Part shown: piece by piece, positions 8,466 through 18,869 of the stretch
Layout: each line of letters opens with the position of its first letter
How positions within the stretch are numbered: the stretch's first letter is position 1
Source: Acetobacteraceae bacterium
GTDB taxonomy: Bacteria > Pseudomonadota > Alphaproteobacteria > Acetobacterales > Acetobacteraceae
Length of the DNA: 64,000 nucleotides
Direction: 5' to 3'
Assembly: GCA_021732665.1 (NCBI GenBank)
Contig: JAKFUL010000015.1
Coordinates: 62,001 to 126,000, forward strand
The notes under the pieces: generated by a model
Told to the model about the DNA's origin: nothing
The model's database searches: none
What the model saw: only the letters and a program-made list of their open reading frames with translations
Made by a program: the position numbers and the translations under genes

Positions 8466-10705
8466 AGCACACTCCCATCCTCGAAAACGGCGCGCAGATA
8501 AAGCGCGTTATCCTGGCCCTGTTGCAACGGCACCGGGGTGGCGATGCGCATGACGGTGGCGCCATTGTCGGGCAGCAGGAAGGCGCGCATCCGCCGGCCC
8601 AGCCCGCCTGCCTCCCAAACCGCCTCGCCCGCCAGCAGGTCGCGCAGCCGCACACTCGCCTGCACCAGGTTGGTCTCGATGAGCAGGGAGCCGTCGAGGC
8701 TCTCCAGCACCGCGTCCATCGCCTGGAACCCGCCCGTCGTCACGCCCTCGAAGCGCAGCGTGTTGCCATCGGCCTCGAAGCGGTGGTCGAGGTTGAATTT
8801 GTTGATCGGCGTCACCTCGCTCCAGCCATTGCCACGCAAGGCGATCTCGCCGCGCCATTCCGTCTCGCGGCCGCGTCCCCGGTACTCGCTGCCTTCCCAC
8901 ACCACACGCAGGCGCAGGCCCAGCGGCGCTTGAGGCCGGAACACCTCCACCAGCTCATGCCGGTTGCGCAGCTCCACCCGCTCGATGGGCGAGGCGGCCA
9001 TGATCTCGGCGGTGAAGAGCGCGGTGTCGTCCTGCACGCCGGCCAGGATGTCGCCCATCATCGCCTGGGTGGTGTGGTCGTCGGGCGGCCCGCCCAGGGC
9101 CGGGTCGTCGATATGCCGGGCGGCGGGGTGCGCCAGCGTCACGCCCACATCGGCATGCACCCGCGCGGCATTGCTGGTGGCGTAGTGGTGCCGGCGGCGC
9201 AGCGCGTCGAAGATGCCGGCCCGGGTCAGTTCCGTGGCCAACAGGCAGGTCAGCCCGCCATAGCTGCCGAATTGCGAACCGCCGGGATGGGACGCCCCCT
9301 GCCGCCCCTTATGCCCATCCGAATTGGCGACGATACCCACCCGGGCGCCGACATCGAAAGCGTCGTGCAGCAGCCAGTCGAAGGTGCCCCAGTCGGAATG
9401 CGTCTCCACCGCGCGTTCCAGCATGCGGTCATGCGCGAAATGCAGATTGGCGTAGCGGCCGCCGACATGCGGCACGCAGAGCACCGGCTTGCCCTCCGCC
9501 CGCAACGCGGCATGCAGCGCGCGGGCGTCCAGCGCGTCCGTTCCGTGATCATCCAGGTTTTCCACCAGCGCGTGGCAGGAGCGGCGGATGGTCCGCCCCT
9601 CCTCCGGAAAAATCACGTTGCGGTCGCCCCCCAGCGCGGTGTTGCCAGACCATTCATAGCCCGGCAGGAACACGAAGCGCCCGGGCTGGTCGAATTCGGC
9701 GAAGGCGCGGTTGAAATCGGCCCAGCCCTCGGGCGTGATCTGGAAGTCATTGCCCTGGTGGCAGATCGCATCCACCCCCGCCAGGTCGCGGGCATAGCGG
9801 GCCAGGCTATCGATATGCCCGGTGCCGACGGTCTCGCCGGACTGGCCATGCAAATCGGCCCAATAGGGGGTCAGCGCCCAATCGGCCACCCGCATGGGGT
9901 TGGAGGGGGTGTCGTTCCACAGCACCACCACGGCCTGGCTGGCGGTGGTGGAAAGCCCGTCGATGCGGTGCGAGCGCGCACCCTCGCGCCAGACAAAGCT
10001 GTCGGGCAGGCCGGCGATGGCCTGGCTGGAGCCGAGTTGATGGATGCCCGCGCCCAGCGGCGCCGGGTTCCCCCACCGGTCATCGGCGCGCAGCAACAGG
10101 GAAAAGCTCTCGCCCGGCGCGCGGCAGGTGGGCAGTATGGCCAGCTTGCGCACGGGGGGGCCGGGCACCACCGGCACCCAGGGCTGGTTGGGCAGCAGCG
10201 CCCAGTTGCAGGTGGCGAAGACGTCGGCCAGCGTCAGGAAATGGAAGCGCTCCTCGCAATAGGTCTGCATCCGCAGGCCGGGTGAGCCTTCGCGCTGGTC
10301 GCCCAGCCGCACCGTGATGGTGTCTCCCGGGGACAGAAAGCCGCGCGCCACGGTGACGGTGAGCGTGCGCGACCAGGGGCGCATTGCCAGCTTGGGGTGG
10401 AATTCGAGGGTGAGGCGGGCGCCGTTCGAGGCTTCGGCGGTGACGTAGTTGGGCGCGCGGGGATCGGTGAATTGTGGTTTTCCCGTATCGCTGACCTGCC
10501 GGGTGCAGATTCGGACGGAGCCGGTGTCGTCCATGCCGAAACGGCCGGCGGTGAAGACCAGGGTGAAGGAGGCATAGCTGCCCGCCTCCACCGGCCCGTC
10601 GGGCGAGAGGGTGACGTGGCCGATCTCCGCCGCGCGGTAATCGGTGAAATGGGCGGTGTGTCCGGGGTGGACATTGGGGAGGTCGAGGTGCTGAGGGCGT
10701 GGCAT
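8435..10705 (-). CDS. DUF3604 domain-containing protein
   Basis: A 756-residue protein. The N-terminal third (to about 270) is beta-rich; the rest carries PHP-like, metal-ligand-rich signatures: YWADLHGQSGETVGTGHIDSL, a LPGYEWSG block, VPHVGG and VANSDGHKG. This order is that of DUF3604 proteins, which are thought to be metal-dependent hydrolases of unknown substrate. There is no clear signal peptide. It lies 38 bp downstream of the Rieske oxygenase and overlaps the start of the Bug receptor, so the three probably form a catabolic operon. Its stop codon sits in the terminal repeat of the inserted element. Confidence 0.75.
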   Translation of the reverse strand: MPRPQHLDLPNVHPGHTAHFTDYRAAEIGHVTLSPDGPVEAGSYASFTLVFTAGRFGMDDTGSVRICTRQVSDTGKPQFTDPRAPNYVTAEASNGARLTLEFHPKLAMRPWSRTLTVTVARGFLSPGDTITVRLGDQREGSPGLRMQTYCEERFHFLTLADVFATCNWALLPNQPWVPVVPGPPVRKLAILPTCRAPGESFSLLLRADDRWGNPAPLGAGIHQLGSSQAIAGLPDSFVWREGARSHRIDGLSTTASQAVVVLWNDTPSNPMRVADWALTPYWADLHGQSGETVGTGHIDSLARYARDLAGVDAICHQGNDFQITPEGWADFNRAFAEFDQPGRFVFLPGYEWSGNTALGGDRNVIFPEEGRTIRRSCHALVENLDDHGTDALDARALHAALRAEGKPVLCVPHVGGRYANLHFAHDRMLERAVETHSDWGTFDWLLHDAFDVGARVGIVANSDGHKGRQGASHPGGSQFGSYGGLTCLLATELTRAGIFDALRRRHHYATSNAARVHADVGVTLAHPAARHIDDPALGGPPDDHTTQAMMGDILAGVQDDTALFTAEIMAASPIERVELRNRHELVEVFRPQAPLGLRLRVVWEGSEYRGRGRETEWRGEIALRGNGWSEVTPINKFNLDHRFEADGNTLRFEGVTTGGFQAMDAVLESLDGSLLIETNLVQASVRLRDLLAGEAVWEAGGLGRRMRAFLLPDNGATVMRIATPVPLQQGQDNALYLRAVFEDGSVLWTSPVYLLR

Positions 10706-10743
10706 GGCGGGAGGGTGGCCTCGCTTTCCTGTGAGGGCAAGGT

Positions 10744-11802
10744 TCAGGCTGCGTCCATCCCAAAGGCATCGGCCGCGCCCAGCTCATGCGCCGCAAGATC
10801 GGCGTGGGGGTCGTGATCGCGGAGCAGCCGGCGCAGCACCTGGCGCATGACCAGGCTGGGGCGATCGAGGATCATATGCGCCTCCGCTCCCGGGTCGAGC
10901 GGGAAGTCGGCCGGGCAGGATTCCAGGATGGCGCGATCCTCGGCGGCGACCGAGCGGTCGAAGGCGGCGATGGCCTCGCCCGGCGCATCAGCCTCGCTGT
11001 CGCTGCGATAGACGAACTGGATGCGGCGGCAGTGCCGGTCATCAATGGGCGTGGCGAAGCCGCAAATGGCGTGGACCAGGCCATTGGGATAGGTGAATTG
11101 CAGCTGGAAACTGCCTGGCATGGTCCAGGTGATTTCCACCTGGCGCACCGTGTGGGTATCGGCGATGCGCAGGTTGCGCTGCTGGGCCGAACGGTTGGCG
11201 ACCGGCAGGGCGCAGGTGAAGCGCACACCGTTTTCCAGCGGCGTCACGTTCAGCCGCGGGGCGACGGGCTTTTCCTCCTCGCCGAAGGTGGCGCGGTGGA
11301 CGAAGCTGACATGGCCGATATCCAGCGAATTCTCCGCCACGCGGAGGAAATTGGCCCGCCAATCCTCGGCATATTCGAAGATCTGCCGGAAGGCGGGGTC
11401 GGCGGAGCGGGGCAGCAGGGGGATGTCCTGCAACGGGTTCTCATCCAGGCAGACCCAGGCATAGCCGTAGCGCGCCTGGCAGGCGAAGGGCTTGGCCGCG
11501 CTGCGGCTGCCCGGTTTCAGCTCCGGCATCTGCGGCACGAAGAGGCAGGTGCCAGAGGCCCCGAATTGCCATCCATGATAGCCGCAGGCCAGGGCGCCAT
11601 CGACCACGCGGCTGTCCACTGACAGCTTGGCCTGGCGGTGCGGGCAGCGGTCGGCCAGGGCGGCGGGGGTGCCGTCGGCTTGCAGCCACAGCACCAACTC
11701 CTGGCCAAGCAAGGTGAAGGGCTGCGGGCCGTCGGCCAGCTTGGAGAGCTCTACGATCGGGTACCAGAAGCGGCGGAAGACGGGGTGCTGCATGGCCTGC
11801 AT
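10744..11802 (-). CDS. Rieske [2Fe-2S] aromatic ring-hydroxylating oxygenase, alpha-type
   Basis: A 352-residue oxygenase. The N-terminal Rieske domain binds 2Fe-2S through CPHR and CGYHGWQF. The catalytic domain has the mononuclear-iron site in ENSLDIGHVSFVHRATFG, with the two His and an Asp in the expected spacing. It resembles phthalate or vanillate-demethylase type (class IA) oxygenases, which need a separate reductase; none is seen nearby. The ATG at 11802 is chosen because family sequence begins there; a second ATG 9 bp on is possible, and the open frame further upstream has no domain match. It leads the operon with DUF3604 and Bug genes. Confidence 0.85.
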   Translation of the reverse strand: MQAMQHPVFRRFWYPIVELSKLADGPQPFTLLGQELVLWLQADGTPAALADRCPHRQAKLSVDSRVVDGALACGYHGWQFGASGTCLFVPQMPELKPGSRSAAKPFACQARYGYAWVCLDENPLQDIPLLPRSADPAFRQIFEYAEDWRANFLRVAENSLDIGHVSFVHRATFGEEEKPVAPRLNVTPLENGVRFTCALPVANRSAQQRNLRIADTHTVRQVEITWTMPGSFQLQFTYPNGLVHAICGFATPIDDRHCRRIQFVYRSDSEADAPGEAIAAFDRSVAAEDRAILESCPADFPLDPGAEAHMILDRPSLVMRQVLRRLLRDHDPHADLAAHELGAADAFGMDAA

Positions 11803-12031
11803 CGCGGTGGTCCCTGGGCGTGGCGGCGCATTGAAGGGCCGCGGACGGTGCGGGCGCCAGCGGGAATCGTGCGGAGTGTAGCCCGGCGGGGCATGGCGCG
11901 CCCGGCGGGCAGGCATAGCGGCGGCCCCGCTGCCCGCTGCGCTGGCAGCGGGCGGAACTTGCTGAAGCGACGGGATGACGTGCCTTCCCTGCCGGGGTAT
12001 TCCTTGCTCAAACAATCGCCCTGAGGTCGCC

Positions 12032-13680
<1,649 letters not shown>

Positions 13681-13681
<1 letters not shown>

Positions 13682-13920
13682 TGCTGGCGTTGCGCCCGGG
13701 CTGTGAGTGCTGCGACCGCGATCTTCCGCCGGAGAGCCGCGACGCCATGATCTGCTCCTTCGAATGCACCTGGTGCCGGGAATGCGCGGAGCAGAAGCTG
13801 AGCATGCGCTGCCCCAATTGCGGTGGCGAGTTGGTGGCACGGCCAGTGCGGCCGCCCGAGAAATTGACGAAATTTCCCGCCAGCACGGACCGCGTTTTCC
13901 GGCCGGAGCGCTGGATGTGA
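13681..13920 (+). CDS. DUF1272 Cys-rich protein
   Basis: A 79-residue protein with eight Cys in pairs (residues 8/10, 25/29, 32/35, 44/47), consistent with one or two zinc-binding knuckles. CTWCRECAE and RCPNCGGELVARPVRPP match the DUF1272 pattern. Function is unknown. The start overlaps the fumarase stop (TAATG), and the stop overlaps the next small gene, so all are translated in series. The last 20 residues or so are Arg- and Pro-rich. Confidence 0.85.
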
Positions 13921-14132
13921 CCGGCTTTCGCTTCGACATCGCCCTGCGCGAGCCGGGGCTGCTGGCGCCTGAGACCGTTGAACTCGACGGCATTCCGCTG
14001 ATCGGCCACAAGCTGCGGGTCTGGCGCGATGGTGTGGAGGCCGACCTTTTCATCATTCACGTCACCTGGTTCCACGCCCCCGGCGCGCTGTCGAAATCCG
14101 GCCTTCTCACCCTCTCGGAGCATTTCCCATGA
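13917..14132 (+). CDS. small hypothetical protein, 71 residues
   Basis: I do not recognise this protein. A GTG start at 13917 overlaps the DUF1272 stop (ATGTGA), and its own stop overlaps the ATG of the Rid gene (CCATGA), so it is boxed between two coupled genes. It begins VTGFRFDIALREPG, has a plain globular composition, and contains no membrane segment or Cys pair. The frame stays open further upstream across DUF1272, but the coupled GTG is the sensible start. Position suggests it is real; nothing indicates function. Confidence 0.55.
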   Translation: MTGFRFDIALREPGLLAPETVELDGIPLIGHKLRVWRDGVEADLFIIHVTWFHAPGALSKSGLLTLSEHFP

Positions 14133-14518
14133 CCCGTCGTCTCATCTCCTCCGGCTCCCGTTTCGAGGAGGAGATCGGCTATTCCCGCGCCGTGGTGGAT
14201 GGCGACATGATTTTCGTCTCCGGCACCACCGGCTATGATTATGCCAAGATGACCATCGTCGATGACGTGGTTGGCCAATGCGACCAGACGTTCCGGAACA
14301 TCGCCGCCGCCCTGGCCCAGGCCGATGCCAGCCTCGATGACGTGGTGCGGGTGATGTTCATCGTGCCGAACCGGGCGGATTGGGAACCCTGCTACCCCAC
14401 CATCAAGAAATACCTGGGGAATGCCCGTCCCGCCTCCACCCTCATCCATGCCAATCTGCAAACCGATGCGATGAAGATCGAAATCGAAGTCACGGCCAAG
14501 CGCCGGCAAGGAACCTGA
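14129..14518 (+). CDS. Rid family protein (YjgF/YER057c/UK114)
   Basis: A 129-residue Rid-fold protein: the family core shows in IGYSRAVVDGDMIFVSGTTG, FRNIAAALAQADASLDDVVRV and ARPASTLIHANLQTDAMKIEIE. Classical RidA proteins hydrolyse reactive enamine/imine intermediates; the Arg expected in the catalytic region near residue 105 is replaced (RPASTLI), so it may belong to another Rid subgroup. It precedes a VOC protein and a PLP aminotransferase; an imine deaminase beside a PLP enzyme is a common arrangement. Confidence 0.88.
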   Translation: MTRRLISSGSRFEEEIGYSRAVVDGDMIFVSGTTGYDYAKMTIVDDVVGQCDQTFRNIAAALAQADASLDDVVRVMFIVPNRADWEPCYPTIKKYLGNARPASTLIHANLQTDAMKIEIEVTAKRRQGT

Positions 14519-14521
14519 CCC

Positions 14522-14920
14522 ATGCGCTTTTCCGTCGACCGCCTCGACCACCTCGTCATCAACTGCAGCGATGTCGAAACCTCCGCCTCCTGGTATCAGC
14601 GCGTGCTGGGGATGGAGCGCGAGACCTTTGGTAAGGACAACCGCACCGCGGTGCGCTTCGGTGGCCAGAAGATCAATTTGCGGCCGCATGACGCGGACGC
14701 CGCCAAATGGCACACCGGCAGCAACACCGCGCCGGGCAGCCAGGACCTCTGCTTCATCGTGACGGTCAGCGCAGAGGAAATCGCCAAGCACCTCACCACC
14801 TGCGGCATCACCATCGTCGAGGGGCCGGTTGAAAAATTCGGCGCGCTCGGCACCTTGAACAGCGTCTATTGCCGCGACCCCGACGGCAATCTCATCGAAA
14901 TCAGCACCTACGGCGACTGA
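14522..14920 (+). CDS. VOC family protein (glyoxalase/dioxygenase fold)
   Basis: A 132-residue single-domain vicinal-oxygen-chelate protein. His10 (DRLDHLVINC) and Glu125 (GNLIEIS) fit two metal ligands of the paired beta-alpha-beta-beta-beta modules, and CRDPDGNLIEI is the typical C-terminal strand. Related proteins are annotated as glyoxalase, fosfomycin-resistance or virulence (BLMT-like) proteins; activity cannot be assigned. It lies 3 bp after the Rid gene. Downstream, before the aminotransferase, a GGGCC/GGCCC hairpin near 14949 has no T run. Confidence 0.88.
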   Translation: MRFSVDRLDHLVINCSDVETSASWYQRVLGMERETFGKDNRTAVRFGGQKINLRPHDADAAKWHTGSNTAPGSQDLCFIVTVSAEEIAKHLTTCGITIVEGPVEKFGALGTLNSVYCRDPDGNLIEISTYGD

Positions 14921-15003
14921 GCCCGCCGGCCTGCCGCCGATGACCAAAGGGCCGAAGGGCCCGCAGGTCTGAATCGGCGGCACAACAGAAGGAAACGCCA
15001 GAA

Positions 15004-16185
15004 ATGAACGCCATCGCCCCGCGGGGTCGCATGTTCTTCGCCAATCCCGGCCCGACGAACATTCCCGACAGCATCCAGCACGCCATCTCCAGGCCCAGCA
15101 TCGACTTCAACGACGCCGCCTTCTTCGCCGTCTATGAGAGATGCGTGGCGGGGCTGAAGCGCATCCTGAAGACCGAGCAGCATCTGTTTCTCTACACCGC
15201 CTCTGGCCATGGCGCCTGGGAGGCCAGCATGGCCAACCTCTTCTCCGCCGGCGACACGCTGCTGGTGATCGAGACCGGGCATTTTTCCGAATCCTGGGGC
15301 AAGATGGGCCGCGCGCTGGGCCTGAAGATCGAGACGGTGGCGGCGGATTGGCGCAATGGCGTGGATTTCGCCGCTGTCCGTGCCGCGCTGGCGGCCGACA
15401 CCGAGCACCGCATCAAGGGCGTCTGCGCCGTGCAGAACGAGACGGCGACAGGCGTGATGCTGCCGCTGCCCGAGGTGCGCGCGGCGCTGGACGCCACCGG
15501 CCACCCCGCGCTGTTCCTCTCCGACACCATTTCCTCCCTGGGCTGCCTGCCCTTCGAGATGGATGCCTGGGGCATCGACTGCGTGGTCGGCGGCAGCCAG
15601 AAGGGGCTGATGCTGCCCACCGGCATGAGTTTCACCGGCGTGTCCGACAAGGCCCTGGAAGCCCATAAATCCTCCACCATCCCCAAGCATTACTTCGACT
15701 GGACGGAGATGGGCGGGCGCCGACACAAATCCTTCATCGGCACCGTCCCGACGTCGCTGTTCTATGGGCTGGAAGAGGCCATCCGTCTCATCGAGGAGGA
15801 GACGCTGGAAGGCGTCCTCGCCCGCCACACCCGCCTGGCGAAAGCCGTGCGCGCCGCCGTGCGCCACTGGGCCGGCAATGGCGAGGGTGTCACGCTGTAT
15901 TGCGAGAACGAGGACCGCGTGTCCGACAGCGTCACCACCATCCTGCTGCCCGAGGGGCATGACGCCGACAAGGTTCGTGCCACGGCGCGAAGCCGCTTCA
16001 ACGTCTCGCTGGGTGCCGGGCTGAACAAGCTGGCGGGAAAGGTGTTCCGGATAGGCCATCTCGGCGACCTGAACGAGCCGATGATCCTCGGCACCCTCGC
16101 CTCGGTCGAAATGGCGCTGAAGATCAACGGCGTGCCGCACCGCCCGGGTGGCGTGGACGCGGCCATGGAAAGCCTGAGCGCATGA
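15004..16185 (+). CDS. PLP-dependent alanine/serine--glyoxylate aminotransferase
   Basis: A 393-residue class V aminotransferase. The PLP lysine is Lys200 in VVGGSQKGLMLP; the cofactor-binding regions ASGHGAWEASMANLF and SDTISSLG are visible. Family members move the amino group of serine or alanine to glyoxylate, as in the serine cycle and photorespiratory-type metabolism. The ATG has GAAGGAAA nearby upstream. Its last codons overlap the start of a Bug receptor gene (GCATGA), so the receptor is probably expressed with it. Whether serine, alanine or a purine-derived amine is the donor is not clear. Confidence 0.88.
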   Translation: MNAIAPRGRMFFANPGPTNIPDSIQHAISRPSIDFNDAAFFAVYERCVAGLKRILKTEQHLFLYTASGHGAWEASMANLFSAGDTLLVIETGHFSESWGKMGRALGLKIETVAADWRNGVDFAAVRAALAADTEHRIKGVCAVQNETATGVMLPLPEVRAALDATGHPALFLSDTISSLGCLPFEMDAWGIDCVVGGSQKGLMLPTGMSFTGVSDKALEAHKSSTIPKHYFDWTEMGGRRHKSFIGTVPTSLFYGLEEAIRLIEEETLEGVLARHTRLAKAVRAAVRHWAGNGEGVTLYCENEDRVSDSVTTILLPEGHDADKVRATARSRFNVSLGAGLNKLAGKVFRIGHLGDLNEPMILGTLASVEMALKINGVPHRPGGVDAAMESLSA

Positions 16186-17159
16186 AGCGCCGGGCGCTGC
16201 TGGCGCTGGCGCCGACCGCGACGCTGGCGCAACCCGCGGGTTTCCCGGATCGGGCGATCTCGCTGGTCTCCCCCTTTCTGGCCGGCGGCAGCACCGACAT
16301 CGTGGCCCGCATCGTGGCGGAGCGGGTCGGCCCCCGCCTTGGCCCCAATGCCCGGGTGATTGTGGAGAACCGCGCCGGCGCCGGCGGCTCGCTGGGCAGC
16401 GAATGGGTGAAGAACCGCGCGCCCGATGGCTACACCTGGCTGCTGGCCAGTGCGTCCAGCCACGGCACCAACCCCGCCGCCCTGCCGGCACATACGCCCT
16501 ATGACCCCGTGGCGGATTTCTCGCCCATCGCCATCCTGGGCGATGCGCCGATGGTGCTCGCCGTGCCGTTCAACTCGCCCTTCCGCACGGCGCGCGACCT
16601 TTGGGCCTATGCCCGCGCCAATCCCGGAAAACTCTCCTGGGGGACCTCCGGCGCCGGCGGCATCGGCCATCTCACCGGCGAATTCATGCGGGTGCTGGCG
16701 GGCGGCTTCGACACCGAGTTCATTCCCTATCGCGGTGGCTCGGCCGTGCTGGAGGCCCTGGCGAAGGCCGAGGTGGATTACGCGGTCGAGGTGCTGGCCA
16801 GCTCCGCCCCCGCGCTGCGCGAGAATATCTCGCGTGGGCTCGCCGTGACCACGCCGCGAAGGCACCACCTTTTCCCCGACATTCCCACGATGCAGGAGCT
16901 GGGGCTGGAGGGTTTCGACATCTCCACCTGGAACCTCATCGTGGGCCCGCGCGGCATGGAGCCCGGCCTGGTGCGCCACATCAACACCCAGATCAACGCG
17001 GTGCTGGTGGACCCGGTGGCGAGCCAGCGGCTGATCACCGCGGGGCTCGACCCCATCCCCGGCGGCAGCACGCCGGAGAGCACGGCGGCTTATATCCGGG
17101 CCGAAGTCGCAAAGTTCCGCGACATCGTGGCGCGGGCGGGTCTGCGGCTGGGGCGATAA
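16182..17159 (+). CDS. Bug/TctC-type tripartite tricarboxylate receptor
   Basis: A 325-residue periplasmic receptor. The signal peptide is short (KRRALLALAPTATLAQPAG), then come FPDRAISLVSPFLAGGSTDIVARI, VENRAGAGGSLGSEWV and FIPYRGGSAVLEALA in the usual Bug order, and a C-terminal helix ending RAGLRLGR. The start overlaps the aminotransferase stop by 4 bp. No TctA/TctB permease is nearby, as is typical for orphan Bug receptors. The link with an aminotransferase hints at uptake of an amino or keto acid, which is only inference. Confidence 0.9.
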   Translation: MKRRALLALAPTATLAQPAGFPDRAISLVSPFLAGGSTDIVARIVAERVGPRLGPNARVIVENRAGAGGSLGSEWVKNRAPDGYTWLLASASSHGTNPAALPAHTPYDPVADFSPIAILGDAPMVLAVPFNSPFRTARDLWAYARANPGKLSWGTSGAGGIGHLTGEFMRVLAGGFDTEFIPYRGGSAVLEALAKAEVDYAVEVLASSAPALRENISRGLAVTTPRRHHLFPDIPTMQELGLEGFDISTWNLIVGPRGMEPGLVRHINTQINAVLVDPVASQRLITAGLDPIPGGSTPESTAAYIRAEVAKFRDIVARAGLRLGR

Positions 17160-17198
17160 GGCTTGCGCGGCGGGGGGCGGCCCCGTCATCCTGCCGCC

Positions 17199-17750
17199 AT
17201 GCGCTTCGTTCTTTTCCTGCTGCTGGCGCTGCCCGCGCTGGCGCAAACGCCCCGCCCGCCCTCTCCCGCGCAGGTCGAGCTCGACCGCGCCTTCGACGCC
17301 CTGCGCACCGCGCCCGACGAGCAGGGGGCGGCGCTGGTGGAAGGGCGCATCCGGCAATTGCTGGGCGCCCGGGCCAGCCCTTCCATCACGCTGCTGCTGG
17401 CCCGAGGGCAGCGCAACCTGGCCGGCAACCAGCCGGAGGAGGCGCTGGAGGATTTCGACGCCGCCATCACCCTAGCACCCGAGGCGATCGACCCCTGGTT
17501 CGGCCGGGCGCTGGCGCATCACGCCGCCGGCGATGCGGCGGCGGCAGCGCGCGACCTGCAGCAGGTGCTGCGGTTGGAGCCCCGGCACTGGGCGGCGCTG
17601 CAACAGCTTGCGGCCTGGCAGGAGGAGGCCGGCAACCCGACGGGCGCCCTGCGCAGTTTTGAGGCCGCGCTGGCCATCCACCCAAGGCTGCGCGGTGGCG
17701 AGGCCAGGCTGCGCGACCTGCGGCGCAAGGCGCTGGGCGACGACGCCTGA
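17199..17750 (+). CDS. exported TPR-repeat protein
   Basis: A 183-residue protein with a signal peptide (FVLFLLLALPALAQ, residues 3-16) and tetratricopeptide helices from about residue 80: RNLAGNQPEEALEDFDAAI, PWFGRALAHHAAGDAAAA, and WAALQQLAAWQEEAGNPTGA. TPR proteins of this size usually act as periplasmic assembly scaffolds. The ATG at 17199 is chosen because the hydrophobic signal follows directly. It lies 39 bp after the Bug gene and may share the transcript, but no functional link is apparent. Confidence 0.8.
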   Translation: MRFVLFLLLALPALAQTPRPPSPAQVELDRAFDALRTAPDEQGAALVEGRIRQLLGARASPSITLLLARGQRNLAGNQPEEALEDFDAAITLAPEAIDPWFGRALAHHAAGDAAAAARDLQQVLRLEPRHWAALQQLAAWQEEAGNPTGALRSFEAALAIHPRLRGGEARLRDLRRKALGDDA

Positions 17751-17804
17751 GCCAGCGCAACCCGCGGATGGCCCGCCCGCCGCCACCCGCCCATATTCCC
17801 GCCC

Positions 17805-18869
17805 ATGGACATGCTCGCCCCCTCCCCCGATGACACCCGCTGGCAGGCCGTGCTGGAGCGCAAGCCTGACCCCGGCTTTCTCTACGCCGTCACGACGCAG
17901 GGCGTGTATTGCCGCCCCGGCTGCCCCTCGCGGCCGCCTTTGCGCCGCAACGCCCGCTTCTACGCCGACGCCGCCGAGGCCGAGGCGGCGGGCTTTCGCG
18001 CCTGCAAGCGCTGCGACCCCAAGGGCGAACGCGCGGCCATGCAGCGCGAGGGGGTGGAGGCGGCGGTGCGCATGATCGAGACCGAGGAGGCCATCCCCTC
18101 GCTCGAAGCCCTGGCGAAGCGCGCGGGCTACGCCCGCCACCATTTCCTCAGACTGTTCAAGGAGATCACCGGCGTCACGCCACGCTCCTACGCCGAAAGC
18201 GTGCGCGGCCGGCGGCTCTCCGCCGCCCTGGCGGGGGGCGAGCGGGTGGCCGATGCGGTGGCCGGTGCCGGCTTCGGCAGCGAAAGCCGGGTCTATGAAA
18301 CCCCCGGCCGGCATCTCGGCATGACGCCGGGCGCTGCCCGTCGGGGCGGGCTGGGCGAGACCATTCGCATCGCCCGCGCCGACTCCGCCATGGGCCCGCT
18401 ATTGGTGGGCGCCACCTCGGCAGGCGTCTGCTTCATCGGTTTCGCCGAGGATTTCGCCGCGCTGGAGGGCGATCTGCGCCATCGCTTCCCCGCCGCCGTG
18501 GTCGAGGATGCGCCTGATGGCCTGGCCGCCACCATGCGCGCCGTGATCGAGTTCATCGAGGAACCCCGCGCCGCCCTGGCCCTGCCGCTCGATTTGCGCG
18601 GCACCGCCTTCCAGCGCCGGGTGTGGGAGGCGCTGCAGGCCATCCCCTTCGGCGAGACCCGCAGCTATTCCGAATTGGCCAGCGAGATGGACATGCCCCG
18701 CGCCACCCGCGCCGTGGCGCGCGCCTGCGCGCAGAACCATGTCTCGCTGGCCGTACCCTGCCACCGGGTGGTGGGGCGCGATGGCAGCCTCACCGGCTAT
18801 CGCTGGGGGTTGGCGCGGAAGAAGCGCCTTCTGGAGCGGGAGAGCGCAGGGCGCGAATCTCCGCCCTGA
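17805..18869 (+). CDS. ada: Ada: methylphosphotriester/O6-methylguanine-DNA methyltransferase and regulator
   Basis: A 354-residue three-part Ada. The N-terminal zinc domain has Cys36, Cys40, Cys67 and Cys70 (YCRPGCPSRPP, ACKRCDPKG), Cys36 being the methyl acceptor from phosphotriesters. An AraC-type helix-turn-helix follows (about 80-180, LAKRAGYARHHFLRLFKEITGVTP). The C-terminal MGMT domain has the acceptor Cys319 in AVPCHRVVG. It repairs alkylated DNA and, when methylated, activates transcription. It overlaps the convergent aat gene by 80 bp at the 3' ends. A second MGMT lies at 43.5 kb. Confidence 0.92.
   Translation: MDMLAPSPDDTRWQAVLERKPDPGFLYAVTTQGVYCRPGCPSRPPLRRNARFYADAAEAEAAGFRACKRCDPKGERAAMQREGVEAAVRMIETEEAIPSLEALAKRAGYARHHFLRLFKEITGVTPRSYAESVRGRRLSAALAGGERVADAVAGAGFGSESRVYETPGRHLGMTPGAARRGGLGETIRIARADSAMGPLLVGATSAGVCFIGFAEDFAALEGDLRHRFPAAVVEDAPDGLAATMRAVIEFIEEPRAALALPLDLRGTAFQRRVWEALQAIPFGETRSYSELASEMDMPRATRAVARACAQNHVSLAVPCHRVVGRDGSLTGYRWGLARKKRLLERESAGRESPP

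Noticed and set aside
8330-10285. A 651-codon plus-strand open frame opposite DUF3604
   Set aside because: Shadow frame; the minus-strand protein has consistent motifs and codon use.
14944-14962. Terminator between the VOC and aminotransferase genes
   Set aside because: The GGGCC/GGCCC stem has no T run after it, and the surrounding genes look co-transcribed.
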